Assembly (NCBI GenBank): GCA_023238725.1
Contig: CM041553.1
Coordinates: forward strand, 19,744,001-19,808,000
Direction of reading: 5' to 3'
Length of the DNA: 64,000 nt
From: Scortum barcoo
Lineage: Eukaryota > Chordata > Actinopteri > Centrarchiformes > Terapontidae
Shown here: in pieces, positions 10,331 through 62,293 of the stretch
Layout of the letters: every line of letters starts with the position of its first letter
Numbering within the stretch: the stretch's first letter is position 1
Made by a program: the position numbers and the translations under genes
The notes under the pieces: model-generated
Told to the model about the DNA's origin: nothing
What the model saw: only the letters and a program-made list of their open reading frames with translations
The model's database searches: none

Positions 10331-10886
10331 ATAATTATAATTTTAGGTATGTTACATATTTACAAATTTTTATGTACAACTAACAAAAGGTCATGTTTGA
10401 ATACTCTGTACTGACATCACGTCAGGATTACCTTATTTCCAGTTCTCTGCGGTTTTACATCTTACATCTTTAAACTATTTACAAAAAGAAAGATGAGGTT
10501 TGATAGTGTTACTGCATACTGTTCCCCTCTTTCAATACCACAGTAATCTGTATTAACCCAACAAAACACATTTGGCATTATGTTGATTGCTCATGGTTGC
10601 CAAACGCTTCTTCCCAGAAATCATAGCAGTGTTCTGCTGTTGTTGATCTCTACTGAGAGCTTCCTCTTCTGACTCTCCAGGCTTTTTCTTCAGGCTAACA
10701 CATGAACACACTGGAAAACTTCACACAGGACAGACATCACATTTTTGCCACGGGAACACAAAAGGCAGCTGGCTAAGAAGGGATGTCATCATATCATCAG
10801 AAAAATAGAGACTTGATTTTCCAAGCTTAATGAACTACAACTAAAAAAAATAAATAAATAAAGGTGTATCCGTCTGTCCACCGCCG

Positions 10887-11097
10887 CTAGTTCATGTTGG
10901 ATTTGTTTCTAGATTCTTGGATCCTCTTCCCACAGTTCATAGCCAACGTGGAGACCGCAAACGAGGACAGGATCACAATGGAGCTCCCCACGAAATGAGA
11001 CGACGCTCCTCTGGGGGCCGCTCTCAGGGCTCTCCTCTGGAAAGCCTCTCTGTCGAAGGCTCCGGTGGCAGGTGACTGTCTGGGTCACGGGCTCCAT
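10887..11097 (-). CDS. Candidate small membrane-protein gene, unidentified; frame disagreement near the start
   Basis: I do not recognise this gene. On the minus strand an ATG in strong context (AACCATGG, 11097-11095) opens MEPVTQTVTC and runs 62 codons to a TAG at about 10909. In the next frame, open from 11084 to TAG 10889-10887 (65 codons), the sequence looks more coding. It has GC-rich third positions, a basic stretch (AFQRRALRAAPRGASS), a hydrophobic segment (HFVGSSIVILSSFAVSTLAM) and a polar basic tail (NCGKRIQESRNKSNMN). That frame has no early ATG and is cut off by a TGA at 11087-11085. Upstream there is a TATAAAT box and downstream an AATAAA. A one-base difference from the true sequence, a short unseen intron, or a pseudogene would all explain it. 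It lies tail-to-tail with rnaseh2a. Confidence 0.4.
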
Positions 11098-11280
11098 GGT
11101 TCTGAACGTCGCTGCTCGGTGGCTGAAGGCTGAAGTCCACAAACTGGTCTCAGGAGGTCAGGCGTTGGGTCTGCTGCAGCCTCAGCAGGAGGTGTCTGAA
11201 TCTCTCCGTCCTCGCCGACACGTCGCAGAGCTTGATCTGCGTTGCGTCTGATTCCTCTCCTGATCTCTTCCTTTATGTCA

Positions 11281-11287
11281 ATTTATA
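11281..11287 (-). promoter_or_regulatory. TATA box of the minus-strand small unit
   Basis: The plus-strand ATTTATA reads TATAAAT on the minus strand, in context ggttataaattgac. It sits about 185 bp before the minus-strand ATG at 11097. The interval between them is CpG-containing and GC-rich compared with the flanks, as expected of a 5'UTR. Confidence 0.4.
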
Positions 11288-11299
11288 ACCTCCCCAGGT

Positions 11300-14200
11300 T
11301 CCTCGTCTAATCTCTCTAAGTAGCCGAGTCTCCTACTGCGTCAATGGGATTAAAAATAGTAAACTCCATGACTGCAGCGGACTAAGGTGGTGATCTATTT
11401 CAGCGTAAGACTATCAACTGTAATTCCATTAGATCACCCTGCTATTGTTCCAGAATGAATGAACAGTGTTGTTTGCTTGCAAAACAGTTGTGGTGTATAA
11501 ACAAATAATCAGGAAAAGACTTAAACAAGATGACACTGTCACACAGCTGGCGTGAGGTATGCAGTCGGTCAGGAGGGTCATTTCTACGCAGATTCATGGG
11601 TTAGTTTCAGTGCTTAACAAATACTTCAAATTCTTCTCTTCACGACTGGAGCAAAAGCTCTTCATTCCTCCAATACACTCTCTATATATATTACTATATA
11701 TATATATTGCATTTTATTATCACCAAAACAATAACAGCAACAACAACAAAAAAGATTGAATAACTTACGAATCAAATTGAATGTTTATGAAAGCGCTTTG
11801 CACACCAAAAGAATCCGCCCTGTCTTAGCAGACAATGAGGTGCACACGAGGTGAAGCTGATTAGTACTGACTCATATTTGGCAGCTAGTTTGATTTTCCA
11901 TTGATTAAATGCTGTAATTGATACCAGAGGAGCTGCCAGAATGAGACACGGTAGACTAATATCCAAGCTTGAATTTACACGTACGGTTTGTTCCTTTAAA
12001 TGAGATAAGAGAGTTGCGCCACAGAGAGACAGAAAAGAAGATCAATCAAAGATCCAGGCACAGTACATCTTATTAAGAAACAGTACGGAACAATTATACA
12101 ATAAAACTCAACCTAAAAGTCGATTACACAGTGATTACACACTTTTTTTCTCCTTTGTACAAGTTTAGTTTATCTATCATTTAGATCGTGTATGTTATAT
12201 TGATGTTTAATATCACATATTGAAATGATAAGTCATCTGTCTTTATTTAACCAACAGCACTAGACAGCTTTATCTAAAATATTCTGAGAGCCCACATCTT
12301 ATTCTCCAGTGCCTTATACATTGCAAATACTGTCGTAAGTCCCACTACATTTAGAGAGGTTCACGGGGAAATAATGGATGATGCTGACACAGATTAGAGC
12401 TGAAACAATGAGTGCATTATCAGGAAATTAAACCGTAGTGATTTATTTAAGTAGTGATTTCTTTAAAAAAGAAAACTGACACATTGTTTTAAAATAAAAA
12501 AATATATACAAACATCACAGGCTTTAACTTTATTTAATGAGCAACTCTACTTGTTATCTATATTATTTTAATATCCATGACCACTACTGTGTTAAAAAAC
12601 TGGGGAAAAAAAAGTTCAAAAATTGATTTTATTTAACTTTATTTTTGTTAATTTGTACAACTTTGTACAATGCCTCATACACTATTTTCCTTATAAATGG
12701 TATATAATGGTATATACCCTAAACCTAACCCACTATCTGTATAAAAAAAAAATATGTGAAACCTTAGATTTACATTTTTACTATCAGCTGTGAGTTGTAC
12801 AGTGTTTTCAGCAGCAAGGACAGATCCTCCTCACCGTGACCCAGGTCACAGGTGGTCAGCAGGTCTCTAATCCCCGAGGTTGTTACACGTAGCCCCAGTT
12901 TCTTTTCATGGCGTCTCTTTAATGTTGCTAATTGGATTACACCTGTTCTTTTCCACTACTGACACAGAAAGCTTTCATGAATGAATCTATGGCAGCGACA
13001 CACTCGAGGTAGAAGGAAGATATTTGAAGTAGAGAAAATTAAAAGGAAGTATTAGTGGCATAATAGAGTTATGTGCTCTGATATAACACTTTTTTTAATT
13101 TACTGTATGTTTTCTCTGACACTGACCATGCTCTCTTATTTGACTTGGGGGGCCAAATATAATTCAGACTGAAAATACAGCATTTAATATGTGGTGTATG
13201 ATATATTGATTATTGATATATAAAAGTCTATATAGATAGATAGATTAAAAAATGCAAAAATTATGTGGATTTTATGAAAATAAACAAATACACACATTTG
13301 TCATATAAACTATTCACTGAGCATTATAGTGCACAGTGTTAGCTGAATTTGTTGTTAATAATTCAAGATAATGTCGCTAATGATGTTCTGTTCAGTAGAA
13401 AATCAAAGATGATCTGCAGCATCTTATTAAACGTATCAGATGGTAAAATGTATTTTGTAAATGCCACCGTCTGTGTAGGTGACCTTTTGTGGATTTATTC
13501 ATTAAACTGCAGAAATGTCCGCTTTGGCATTTCACTAAGGCTCCAAAAGTAACATCAAATTTTGCTGAGTACAGATTTAAAGATCATTTGGGAATTTCCT
13601 CAGAAGTCGTCACCTTGTGGCCATCATTAGCTCTTCGCCATGCGTCACATATGTTTATTCCCAAAGTTTTTGGTGCAAATGGAGCAGTCTGGTCTAAAGA
13701 TGCTTCTTATTTGTGGATCAGCAGTGTGAACCCGCCTGACTCTGTTGTACCTGGCCCTCAGATTCAATTATCTCTGTCCACCTCCCACAGGTGGATTGGG
13801 ATTTTCTCTTAGTCTGTCAACATTAAGTAGCTCTTAAATGGAATAGCACATTCTTTCCACATGGGGTCCCTATTGCCTCAAAATGAAAACAGTTCAGTTT
13901 TTTTAGCAATTTCAAAATTATCCGTACGTGAGTTGAAGACTTTTAGGTTGTGGTAAAATAAGCTAATATTAAATGTTTTTGATTTTAAATGCAGTTACAC
14001 TGTATCCTCTCTTTTCATGCACTGCGATACAAGTTCTGCACTACAAATCAGTGCAGCCTTGCTCAAGAGCTACGTGAACAACATCGTCAAAGAACAGAGA
14101 ACAGGTGCTGGCATGCCACGTGAAAAGTGATGTGAAAGCAACTGGATCTGTGCCTCAGCCTGTGTCACTGTGTCACTCAGTGATAAGCACAGTTTTACAG

Positions 14201-15119
14201 CATTACAACTTCTGTGTGACTGCCTGTTTGTGCTAGTACTTCCTCTGTATTCAATCTGGTATACAGTAATGCACGCTGCATGTTTTATTGGGGAAAACAT
14301 TTCTCTAACAGGAGTACCTTTTAATAAAAGATCACAAATGTATGTTCATAAGGTCTAGAACAATGCCAGCAAAAAGGAACTTAACATAAAAGTTAATACA
14401 TTGCCCCTATCACACTATCTTATCTCAAACACAAGAAAATATATGTAATGTAATAAGTAACAAGTAATAACTGTCAGCATACAGACCCTGATTCAGACTT
14501 TAAAAATCCTAGGTATATTTACTGAATTAGTTTTTATGAAGGTAAAATGTTTATATCCTTTTTTTTTAGTTCACTTAGTTAATGTAGTCATAATGTAGGA
14601 TGTAGATGAAGAAAATCGGATGAGAAAGACCTTGAAACTCTGAATAGGTTCTGTAAAACCTATTGTCCATATTATATTAAAACTGTGGGAAAACAATCCA
14701 GATATTTAGTCTGTCAAGTCATTTTTGAAGGTGCACAGCTATGCTGCAAGCTTAACACTTCTAATAAAAGTTGGAAACAGAGTTGGTCTTTGTAAATTTT
14801 ACAGGAAACAGCTTTGGATAGCAAACGCACTGATAGCGACTACAAAATAGAAAAAGTATCCTAAACAAGACTTACACCAAAGATGCTGTAAACAGTCTGC
14901 AGCCAGAAAGAAAGCCACACCGTGAAAAAATTTTTGACCTGTTGGTAGAGGATCTCCAAAAAATCATGTCAGTCTCACTGTGGCACTAAATGAAAGGTCT
15001 GTAAGTTAAACTCACTTGGGTCCATACTCTGGAGACTGTACCAGTTCATTTATAGCCATGCCACCAGTGTAACAATTATGAAATGATTTGCAAAAGTATA
15101 AACTGGTTGTCAAATTAAT
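11300..15119. other. Intergenic spacer: no gene seen
   Basis: AT-rich with only short random open frames. It holds a fragment of repeat family A (about 12,395-12,470). Two less AT-rich blocks (about 12,800-12,960 and 13,690-13,815) might be conserved non-coding sequence, but nothing in them can be identified by eye. Confidence 0.5.
12395..12470 (+). repeat. Repeat family A, short fragment
   Basis: agagctgaaacaatgagtgc...caggaaattaaac...tagtgatttatttaagtagt matches the first quarter of the family A consensus in forward direction. Confidence 0.4.
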
Positions 15120-15395
15120 TACATTACATTACTCATGCCAGAACGAAACAGTACATTACATTTATTTAACCAAGGCTTTTATTCAAAGCCACTTCAGTAG
15201 GTGCGTTCAACCATGTGCATTCAGCTTCATTAAATAAGCTGAACTGCTTTGTAGTGCTTAAAGTGCTGCATTTAGAAATAAGTAAGAGATAGGAAAGAGT
15301 CAGTCTGCAGCAGAAGATGTGGAGAGTTTCTGCTGAGCAAGCTGCCAGTGAAAGAAAGTCCCCATAGAAAGTACACGACAGATACTGCATCTAGT
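15120..15395. repeat. Teleost interspersed repeat with 'ttaccaaggcttttattcaaagccactt' end
   Basis: acattacatttatttaaccaaggcttttattcaaagccacttcagtaggtgcgttcaacc resembles the very common teleost 'acatttagctgacgcttttatccaaagcgacttaca' segment. Related short pieces occur near 26,785-26,825 and 59,180-59,250. Confidence 0.5.
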
Positions 15396-15689
15396 AAACA
15401 CAGGCACATGAATAAAGAAAAAAATAATAAAATACTTTATAAACCTTATCATACGTGAGCTTACTAAACATTCTCATCTGCCCAAAATGCTTTGTGATTC
15501 TTAAGTGTGCAAAGGCAGATTGCAAAGTGGATAGTTTAAATAATTAACTGTTAGATAAAATAATTATTAATGGTAGTGAGTGACAGTAAAGCCAAAGTAG
15601 GTGACTTATTTAAAAATGAGTTTGTCATATTTGCTAAAATTGTCACTGTGTCCTGACAGTAGCACATGAGACAAGTAATCTGTGATAAA

Positions 15690-16150
15690 AATCAGGCTCC
15701 TCCGGCTCCACCTGCTGCCTCTAAGGACTTAAGGACTTTAACACACCACATCTGAGTCAAAACAACCAATCAGAGCAGAGTATCACCTACCCACCCTCGA
15801 TGTTTCTACTCTACGTTTCATTCCTGAAAAAAACATCTGCAGGCGCCTCTGTGACTAGTTCATTATGATTGACAGCTGCCAATCATGACATTTTACAACT
15901 TTTATAACATCAACTATTTAAAACCAAACTTTCCAGAAAAATGAACTCAAACAAAGATCAGTTGAATACATAAAGTCATTAAAAAAAATGTACGTAGATA
16001 TTTTAGTTTCTCATTTGCTAACGTGGGGGGATCACAATTTATGACTGCCACCAGGGGACAATTGAGATGTTTTGGCTGAGCAATTTGGGCAGCTGACATT
16101 CATCTTTATATGCAGTCATGCAGTCTATGAATAGAGGTCACTGTACTTCA
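15690..16150. repeat. Teleost interspersed repeat, non-autonomous
   Basis: The segment runs from a 'ctcctccggctccacctgctgcc' start through 'aaccaatcagagcagag' and 'attgacagctgccaatca'. It ends with 'gagatgttttggctgag...catctttatatgcagtc...tctatgaa'. The last motif resembles a frequent teleost repeat tail. It has no coding capacity. Confidence 0.45.
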
Positions 16151-17277
16151 CATACTTTATGTTTCATATAGATCAAAAGTATAAACCCACAGATCACATG
16201 ACTAATGTAACAAGCTGTCTCGTGAATAATATTGAAGCATTACTTTGTGATTAAAAGCTCTGATGTATAATATAGTACATGCTGGCGGAAATTGCTCTGT
16301 GTCTTTACGGAGACAACAAGGTCAGAAACCCACTTAACCAATCAAGCTTGCATATACATTATCTGAACTCCTTCCCCTCTTCTCTCCATCTTTGTTAGGT
16401 TTATGTATATATGATGAGGCACCCCAGAGACCGCTGATCATATAGTGTTTTATTCAGAGAAGCTCCTCTTCCCAGGCGAGGCTTTTAGCACAGCTGTAGT
16501 CTGTGACCCACTTCTGCACAGACAGGGCTGGAAATGAGGAGAAGGTGGCAGCTGAGGAGAGGAGAAAGGGAAGGAGGTGGAGGGGTTTTGAGGAAGCAGA
16601 TTTGTGGGACATGACGAGTTAACACAACGGGAATCATGGCTCTTGAGTTTTTACGCCGAATGAACAACAACTTCAAGTTGGCAATTAAAACCTACAAAAG
16701 GTAAACAATGTAAACACTCTGAACGCCTCTTAGCACGATCACAATTGCAAACACTGGTTCAGAGTCAAGTCATTAGATTAAACGGCAATTAGCAGCAGCA
16801 TGTCAGCCACCCAAGCTCAGTTTAAAGGAGTTTCTTTCAAATGACTAAATTACATCAACGGAAGCACTGTTGCTGGTGTGTACAGAAAGTCCTGTCATAA
16901 TCGCTGTGTGGGGATTCGTCCCGTTTGATGCTGGATTAGATAGGCTCATTACTGGGTGATTTTAAAACGCACTTTGGGGGCTCAGTCATAATAAATGAGG
17001 TACATCTGAACTAGCAGACGCAGCCCTCAGCCTAGAGGGTGTTTGGAGTGAATTAATGCATGTTGTTTTGTCCCTGTGCCTGGATTTAGCCGGGTGCAAC
17101 ATCAGCACATTATATTAGGTAGAGATGAAAGTGTAAGTCACTTAATCGACCAGTCCACTGGTTCTGAAACTGTAGGCGAACAGGGTGGTTGACGGGGGTA
17201 CTCTGACGCCATTAAAGTTGTTTTGATGCTAGTTTGAAGTGTCCTCAATAAAGTTAGGTAGGTTAGGTTAGGTCATT

Positions 17278-17400
17278 TGACAGAAAATTAAAAGATTAAT
17301 CTGCAACAATTTTGATACCTAATAATCGTTTAAGTAATTTAAAATCTCAAAAGTGCATGTTTTCTGGTTTTCTTAGTTGTCTATGATAGTAAATGCTAGT
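17278..17400 (+). repeat. Repeat family A, partial forward copy
   Basis: gacagaaaattaaaagattaatctgcaac...ttttgatacctaataatcgtttaagtaatttaaa...ttttctggttttcttagttgtctatgatagtaaatg follows the family order without gaps for about 120 bp. Confidence 0.55.
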
Positions 17401-19418
17401 ATACCTTTGAAAGAACCATGCTGGGTTCTGGATTTTTATTGGCGTTTTTCTTTTTTGATATACCAAACTATGAACTGATTGGATGAGAAAAGAATGGGCA
17501 TGCAAATTACAAAAGAACACAAGGTATGGCCACAAAACAACCACATATTTAATTCACATTCACAACACAAAATACCTTTATAAGATACTTTGAGTATCTC
17601 AACTTTAGCATTTATTTCAGGGTTAGTCGACTGGGTTGAATTTTTAAGTTTTATGCCATTTTTTATACACCTTGTGTGACCTAAAATCACCTGCACACAC
17701 AGTGAACAATGTGATCATTCACTAGGGAAGACTTTCTCTTAAAATCATGCCTTTATGTTACAGTTTGTGTCTGTCGGAGTCCTTTTACCAACTTACACAC
17801 ACACACACACATACACAGAGCAGATGTGAATGCAGGGAGAGGCACTTGCAGTCTATGAAGAGATGTGAGCTGACGTGGCTCTTGTGAGACAGGCTTACCG
17901 GGACGGGCAATGGGATCGCACTAAGCGGCAGGCATATTCCAAATCCTGGCCCTGCCAAGCTTTTCGGCTGCAAAGAGCTGACCCCGTGTGACCTCCCTCG
18001 GGGCATTCCTCCACCAAAAAGGGTGACATCATTTTTGAGAGCTTCTGCACAGAGTGACAGGGAAAAAGAAAAGGTCTTTGCCTGTTAAAACTGTGCCCTG
18101 TAGGGCTTTTTTTTTCCCCCAACATCGCTGCTGCCTCCTCCCTTCCACAAATCTCACAGCACCTAATGAACAAAAAAAGATGCAAAATTCATGTGCCTTC
18201 ATTAATTATTTAATACTAATAAGAAAAGCAGCATAGGCTAAATGTGCTAGAGAAATCAGACAAGCTGGTAACTGGGTCACTCTGCAAAACATCATTTTTC
18301 ACCTGCTGACACCAATGCACATTTAGCCTCTGTGCCAGTTTATTCTCATGCTTTCTCTCGTATTATATCAGCATAAGCTATTAAAGGCCAACATGTTTAA
18401 CACAGGATATACATTTTACTATGTTCACCTCCTGCTGACAAATTCCCCAGCCATTAGACACTGAATTGCTGAATATATCCAAATGATGTGACCAATAGGA
18501 GGTTTTGTTATTTGTTATAAAAAATGCTTAAGTGTTCTTGTTCTCAATCAAGAATCTCCAGATCATCATCTGAATATTGCAAAAAATTGTGGACTGTTGT
18601 GATAGATCATTTATAGATTTAAAAGTATCCAACACCAAATCATCACTTCACCAAATGCATAAATACTGTAGTCTCAGAACAACCGTCCATGCCACGTATT
18701 TTACACATAAATCTCAGTTTATTTTAGTACTTAATTAGAACAACTCAGCCTGTGAAACACTTTTATATTTCCCTCTGTGGCTCTGGAGGAGCTTTCCAAA
18801 GTTTAACAAAGCTCTTACTTTTGTGCTATCTTTGTGTGGCCTGTATTCCTTCATATAAAGCCTGTGTTACAGGTCTAGGGCAGGGTCTAATGAAAGCTGT
18901 TTTTGCTTTGCATCATGGGAAATGTAGGCTGCAGAGTGTCTTTGGAGATTAAGGCAAGGTAACATTAAAATATCTGGGTCACTGTTGTTTCCATTTTGCT
19001 CACTGCTTTTAATCTGTCTCTCGTAAGTTCCCCACCTTAACTGAAGTGCAAAATACCAAATCACTGGTGTAGTCTTTAATGTTAATAAACTACAAATACT
19101 ACAAAATAATTGTCTGATGATTTAGATTTCATGAAATACAGGCTCAGCATCATCTGTACTGTCTACTAAAAGTAATCCCCATCTCCCTTTGGCAAAACAC
19201 AGAGATTTCTAACACAGCTTACATGCTACATCAAACAAATCCCCCCTCCCCAAAAAAATGCACGTGATTATCGATGACCCCACACGTGTTCTTCATGACT
19301 TTTTAAAGCAACGCCATCTGGAATGTTTTTTAAGATCGCCTGTAAGAGGTTTGGTTTTATTCCAGAAGCTGTAAAGCTCATGAACAGCCAAAATAATAGA
19401 GATTTTTTATTGTTTATT

Positions 19419-19464
19419 TGTCTATCTACTAATGAAATAGGATTATTTCATTAGTAGATAGACA
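19419..19464. repeat. Perfect 21-bp inverted repeat with 4-nt loop
   Basis: The left arm is 19,419-19,439, the loop GGAT is 19,440-19,443, and the right arm is 19,444-19,464. All 21 pairs match, including tctatctactaatgaaata against tatttcattagtagataga. It is AT-rich and lies in intergenic DNA about 75 bp before a family A repeat. Confidence 0.95.
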
Positions 19465-19534
19465 TACATTTTACTTACTTACTTTGATGACTGATTTATA
19501 ATAATGATCATCATCATTTAGAGTAGTATAAATA

Positions 19535-19800
19535 ATAATAGTCATCAATTTTCAAGCAAAAATGCAAAATATTTGCTGCTTTTTCTTGTCAAATATGATT
19601 ATAAATGAAGTATTTGGGGAGTTTTTGACCTTGTTCGGACAAAACAAGAAATCTGAGACCTAGAAGAGACACTTTTGAAAAATCATGATGGTTTATTCCC
19701 AATTTTTTGACAATTCTTAGGACTAAGAGATGAATCTATACCTTTAGAAAAATAATTGCAGATTAGCTGATCATGAAAATAATCACTGCAGCGCTACAAC
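19535..19800 (+). repeat. Repeat family A, forward copy lacking the left end
   Basis: It contains the internal order of the family: ttttcaagcaaaaatgcaaaatatttgctgc, then gtcaaatatgattataaatgaa, then ggacaaaacaagaaatctga. It closes with attgcagattagctgatcatgaaaataatcactgcagc. Confidence 0.6.
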
Positions 19801-21204
19801 CATCAAGATCCTCTTTCTATCTAATTGTACGTTAGATTACATTACATTACAATCGTTGGCGCCTTTACACCATTAGATGAGGAAGCTCTCCCTGTGCAGT
19901 ACATATGTGCAGTGGAGAGTGCAGGACTTGAAGTGGTGGGGGGTGCTGAGGTTGAACCCAGAGTGATCCGTCAGCAGTAAATCACAGGATGAGAGGGACT
20001 AAAGCCTGCCAGCTCCGTCTGCTCAGAGAGACGGGGGAACATTAAGACGGCGATGCTAAAAGCCACTAAGTCTCTCTCTTGTCTCCCCTGATCTGGAGCC
20101 GGACCAGCTGCCCGGCCTCTTGTGTGTTTTTCCTCTCTCCGCACTGATCCGTCCCACCAGCCACCTTTGCACCAACATTCCTCCTCCTTTTCTGGTTTCA
20201 CGGCGGCAGACTTTGCCCTTAAATGTTCCAGTATAATCAGTGATTACTCCTGCTTAGTGGTGACTTTCCCCTCAGCACTGATCAGGACATGCATTCATTT
20301 TATCGACAACACATCTGCATCTGCTGGCAGACTCTGTGGGGACAGAAAGGTTCACTCGGTATGAACATTACTAGACCTTGCAGACGAGCAGTCCCAGTTA
20401 ACAGCAACTGTCAACAGCACTTATGATATTTCTCTTTAAATTCACCGGGGTGGGAATTTGTCTCTCTGCCAGCGTTCATTTATTAACATTTGGATCAGGG
20501 ATGCAAGCGTCTGAAGGGTGAGAAGCTGTGAAATGTTATGTTGCAGTGAATCCCGTGTGTGACAGGTGTGAATGTTGAATAATGCATAATGCTTGATGCC
20601 ATTTTTCAGTGGAACAGCAATGGAAGCATGACGGCGAGCGGTGAAGACTGTTAATTCACTGAGACGATGAACACGTGCAGTCCAGGGGCTGGGAAGAGAA
20701 AAAAAAAACAGCCTAATCACATCTGGTTGAAGCTGTTTAACTGTGAAGTCACTAAGTAACTCTGCTGGTAGTGTTTTCTGTGAATTTCAAACAGCTGTTG
20801 CTCTTTGACTGCGTTTCAAATGGGGGTGATGGGTCATTATGGTATGCTGTGTCTAATCTTATATCAGGACTCAAGCAAAAAATGATTCAAAGACATCATC
20901 TTCCTTTCTAGGAAATTGCGATTGGCTTTTTTCATTTTCTTACATCATGCAGACCATACAACTAATCAATAAACTGAGTAATTAAGTAAGTAATTGTTGC
21001 TGCTCTAGTAAATTAAAACAAAAGCTGTTAATGGATAAAAAAATAACCAGTCAGTTTAGCAGTTAATTAATTTACTAATTAAAATCCAATATGGTTATCA
21101 AACACTCCTTATTGGTTTGCTCACAGTGGCCTAAATACAGCGAGAGAGTATAGATGGCGCATTTGACACATTAATATTACCTCAGTGTCAAATCAAACAT
21201 CATA

Positions 21205-21425
21205 TTAAGGCTGCAACTAACTGTTGTTTTCATTATTGATTAATATATTGATAATTGATATAATAATTGATAATTTGTGACCTGTTATGTGACAAAGTGA
21301 ATTATTCTGAGAAGCTTTAACCTGAGGGTCATATTTTCACTGTCTTGGCTTGAAAAATGAAGTAATGAATTTGTGATCAAAACAGTCGCTTTCTGTTTTC
21401 TGTGCATCGATTAATCGACTCTAGT
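21205..21425 (-). repeat. Repeat family A, reverse copy with internal deletion
   Basis: It starts aggctgcaactaactgttgttttcattattgattaat, the typical right end of the family read backwards, and ends near gcatcgattaatcgactc. Confidence 0.55.
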
Positions 21426-21599
21426 TTCAAATATGTCGCCAATATTATTTAAAGACTTTCCTTTTTTAATGTGACATAGTTGGGTATTTTTCATTGGACT
21501 GATGCACCTGAACACTCTCTCTCTAAACAAACACATGCTTCCATGCAAACTGGGAAAAAAAGACAAGCCTCCGGTCGGTGAAGGGTTAAACGTCACTTG

Positions 21600-22598
21600 G
21601 TAGTAGGAAGTGGGTGGTAAGAGCTGAGGATGGAGCGAAGCCTGCGAAGCGACCACAGATCGGGGTTTTTTTTCCGCCTGAAACCCAGAGCGGGCTGAAC
21701 GCACCGAAAACCGGACAAAACCCCCGAACAAGAGGAGGGAAACGTGACAGTACCGACCAGAGAGAGAGTGTGTGTGTGTGTGTGTGTGTTCATCACCAGA
21801 GACCTACAGACTCATTGATCTCGCCCTGGCTGTATGTGTGTGTGTTTTGTTTCTTCCTTCCAGTGCTCAGGAGCTCCGGCAGCACCGTGGATGTGTCACA
21901 TAATCCACATTTTGCGGTGAACTCGGGCTGTACGTGAACGCATCTCTGTATCATGTAGCGGATTGCTGCAGCGAAGTGGCTCCTATAGATGCTTTTTTTT
22001 TTAAAGGATGACAGCAGCTGATCTGATAGATTTCGGACCTCCCTGCTGCTGCTGCTCGGGGGCGAAGATGAACTTGTCGGGGTTCGTCTCCTGTGCGCTG
22101 TGATTTCCGTCGGTCTGGCTGTCTCCTGGGCTCCTCGCGGGGTCCTCCTCCTCCTCTTCTCTCTGTCAGCTGGACTCACGCGCCGCACGCTGAGCCCTCT
22201 CGCGCAGCCCTCTCGCGCTCATTCAGCACATCCCACCACAGAGGGATGGATGTCCGCGGGGGTCCGACACGAGGGCTGCTGCACTTCACTTTTTCTTTTT
22301 GAAACACTTTTTTTTTTTTAATGTAACGAGAATTTAAAGCTCACATCTCCTTCATGTTGTTCGCTCGTCGCACCGGCCGTGACGGCGCCTTCTGCTCCCC
22401 GGTAAATGACGTTATTACCTGCTTTCAAACGATGTTAGAGGCTCCAAGCTGCGCCGAGGAGGTTTTATGGTGAGTGGCTCGCCAAAAGAAAGAAAGAAGA
22501 AGAAGAAGAAGCCACGCGAGAAGTGGGGCTCGTTGTCACCTGGACACGCGCAGGCGTCCGCGAGACCATCCGGACAGGTGTGAACCCGCACGCGCGCC
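21600..22598 (+). promoter_or_regulatory. mast1: CpG-rich promoter and 5'UTR of mast1
   Basis: CpG dinucleotides become dense here against a CpG-poor background, for example in tctcgcgcagccctctcgcgc, gatgtccgcgggggtccgac and ccgtgacggcgcc. This looks like an unmethylated promoter island leading into the ATG at 22,599. A (GT)n tract lies at about 21,767-21,790, and a (GAA)n purine run lies near 22,487-22,511. No TATA box is obvious. Transcription start sites cannot be placed from sequence. Confidence 0.6.

Positions 22599-62293
<39,695 letters not shown>

Larger units (their letters stand above)
16151..21580. other. Intergenic spacer upstream of mast1: no gene seen
   Basis: No coding stretch is convincing. 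It contains three family A repeat copies, a (CA)n run near 17,795-17,812 and a perfect hairpin at 19,419-19,464. A less AT-rich block at about 19,970-20,370 could be conserved non-coding DNA. Confidence 0.5.

Noticed and set aside
22093..22321. Open frames of about 70 codons in the mast1 5' region, one with a signal-peptide-like start
   Set aside because: They begin at GTG codons and overlap each other in CpG-rich 5'UTR sequence; no evidence of translation.
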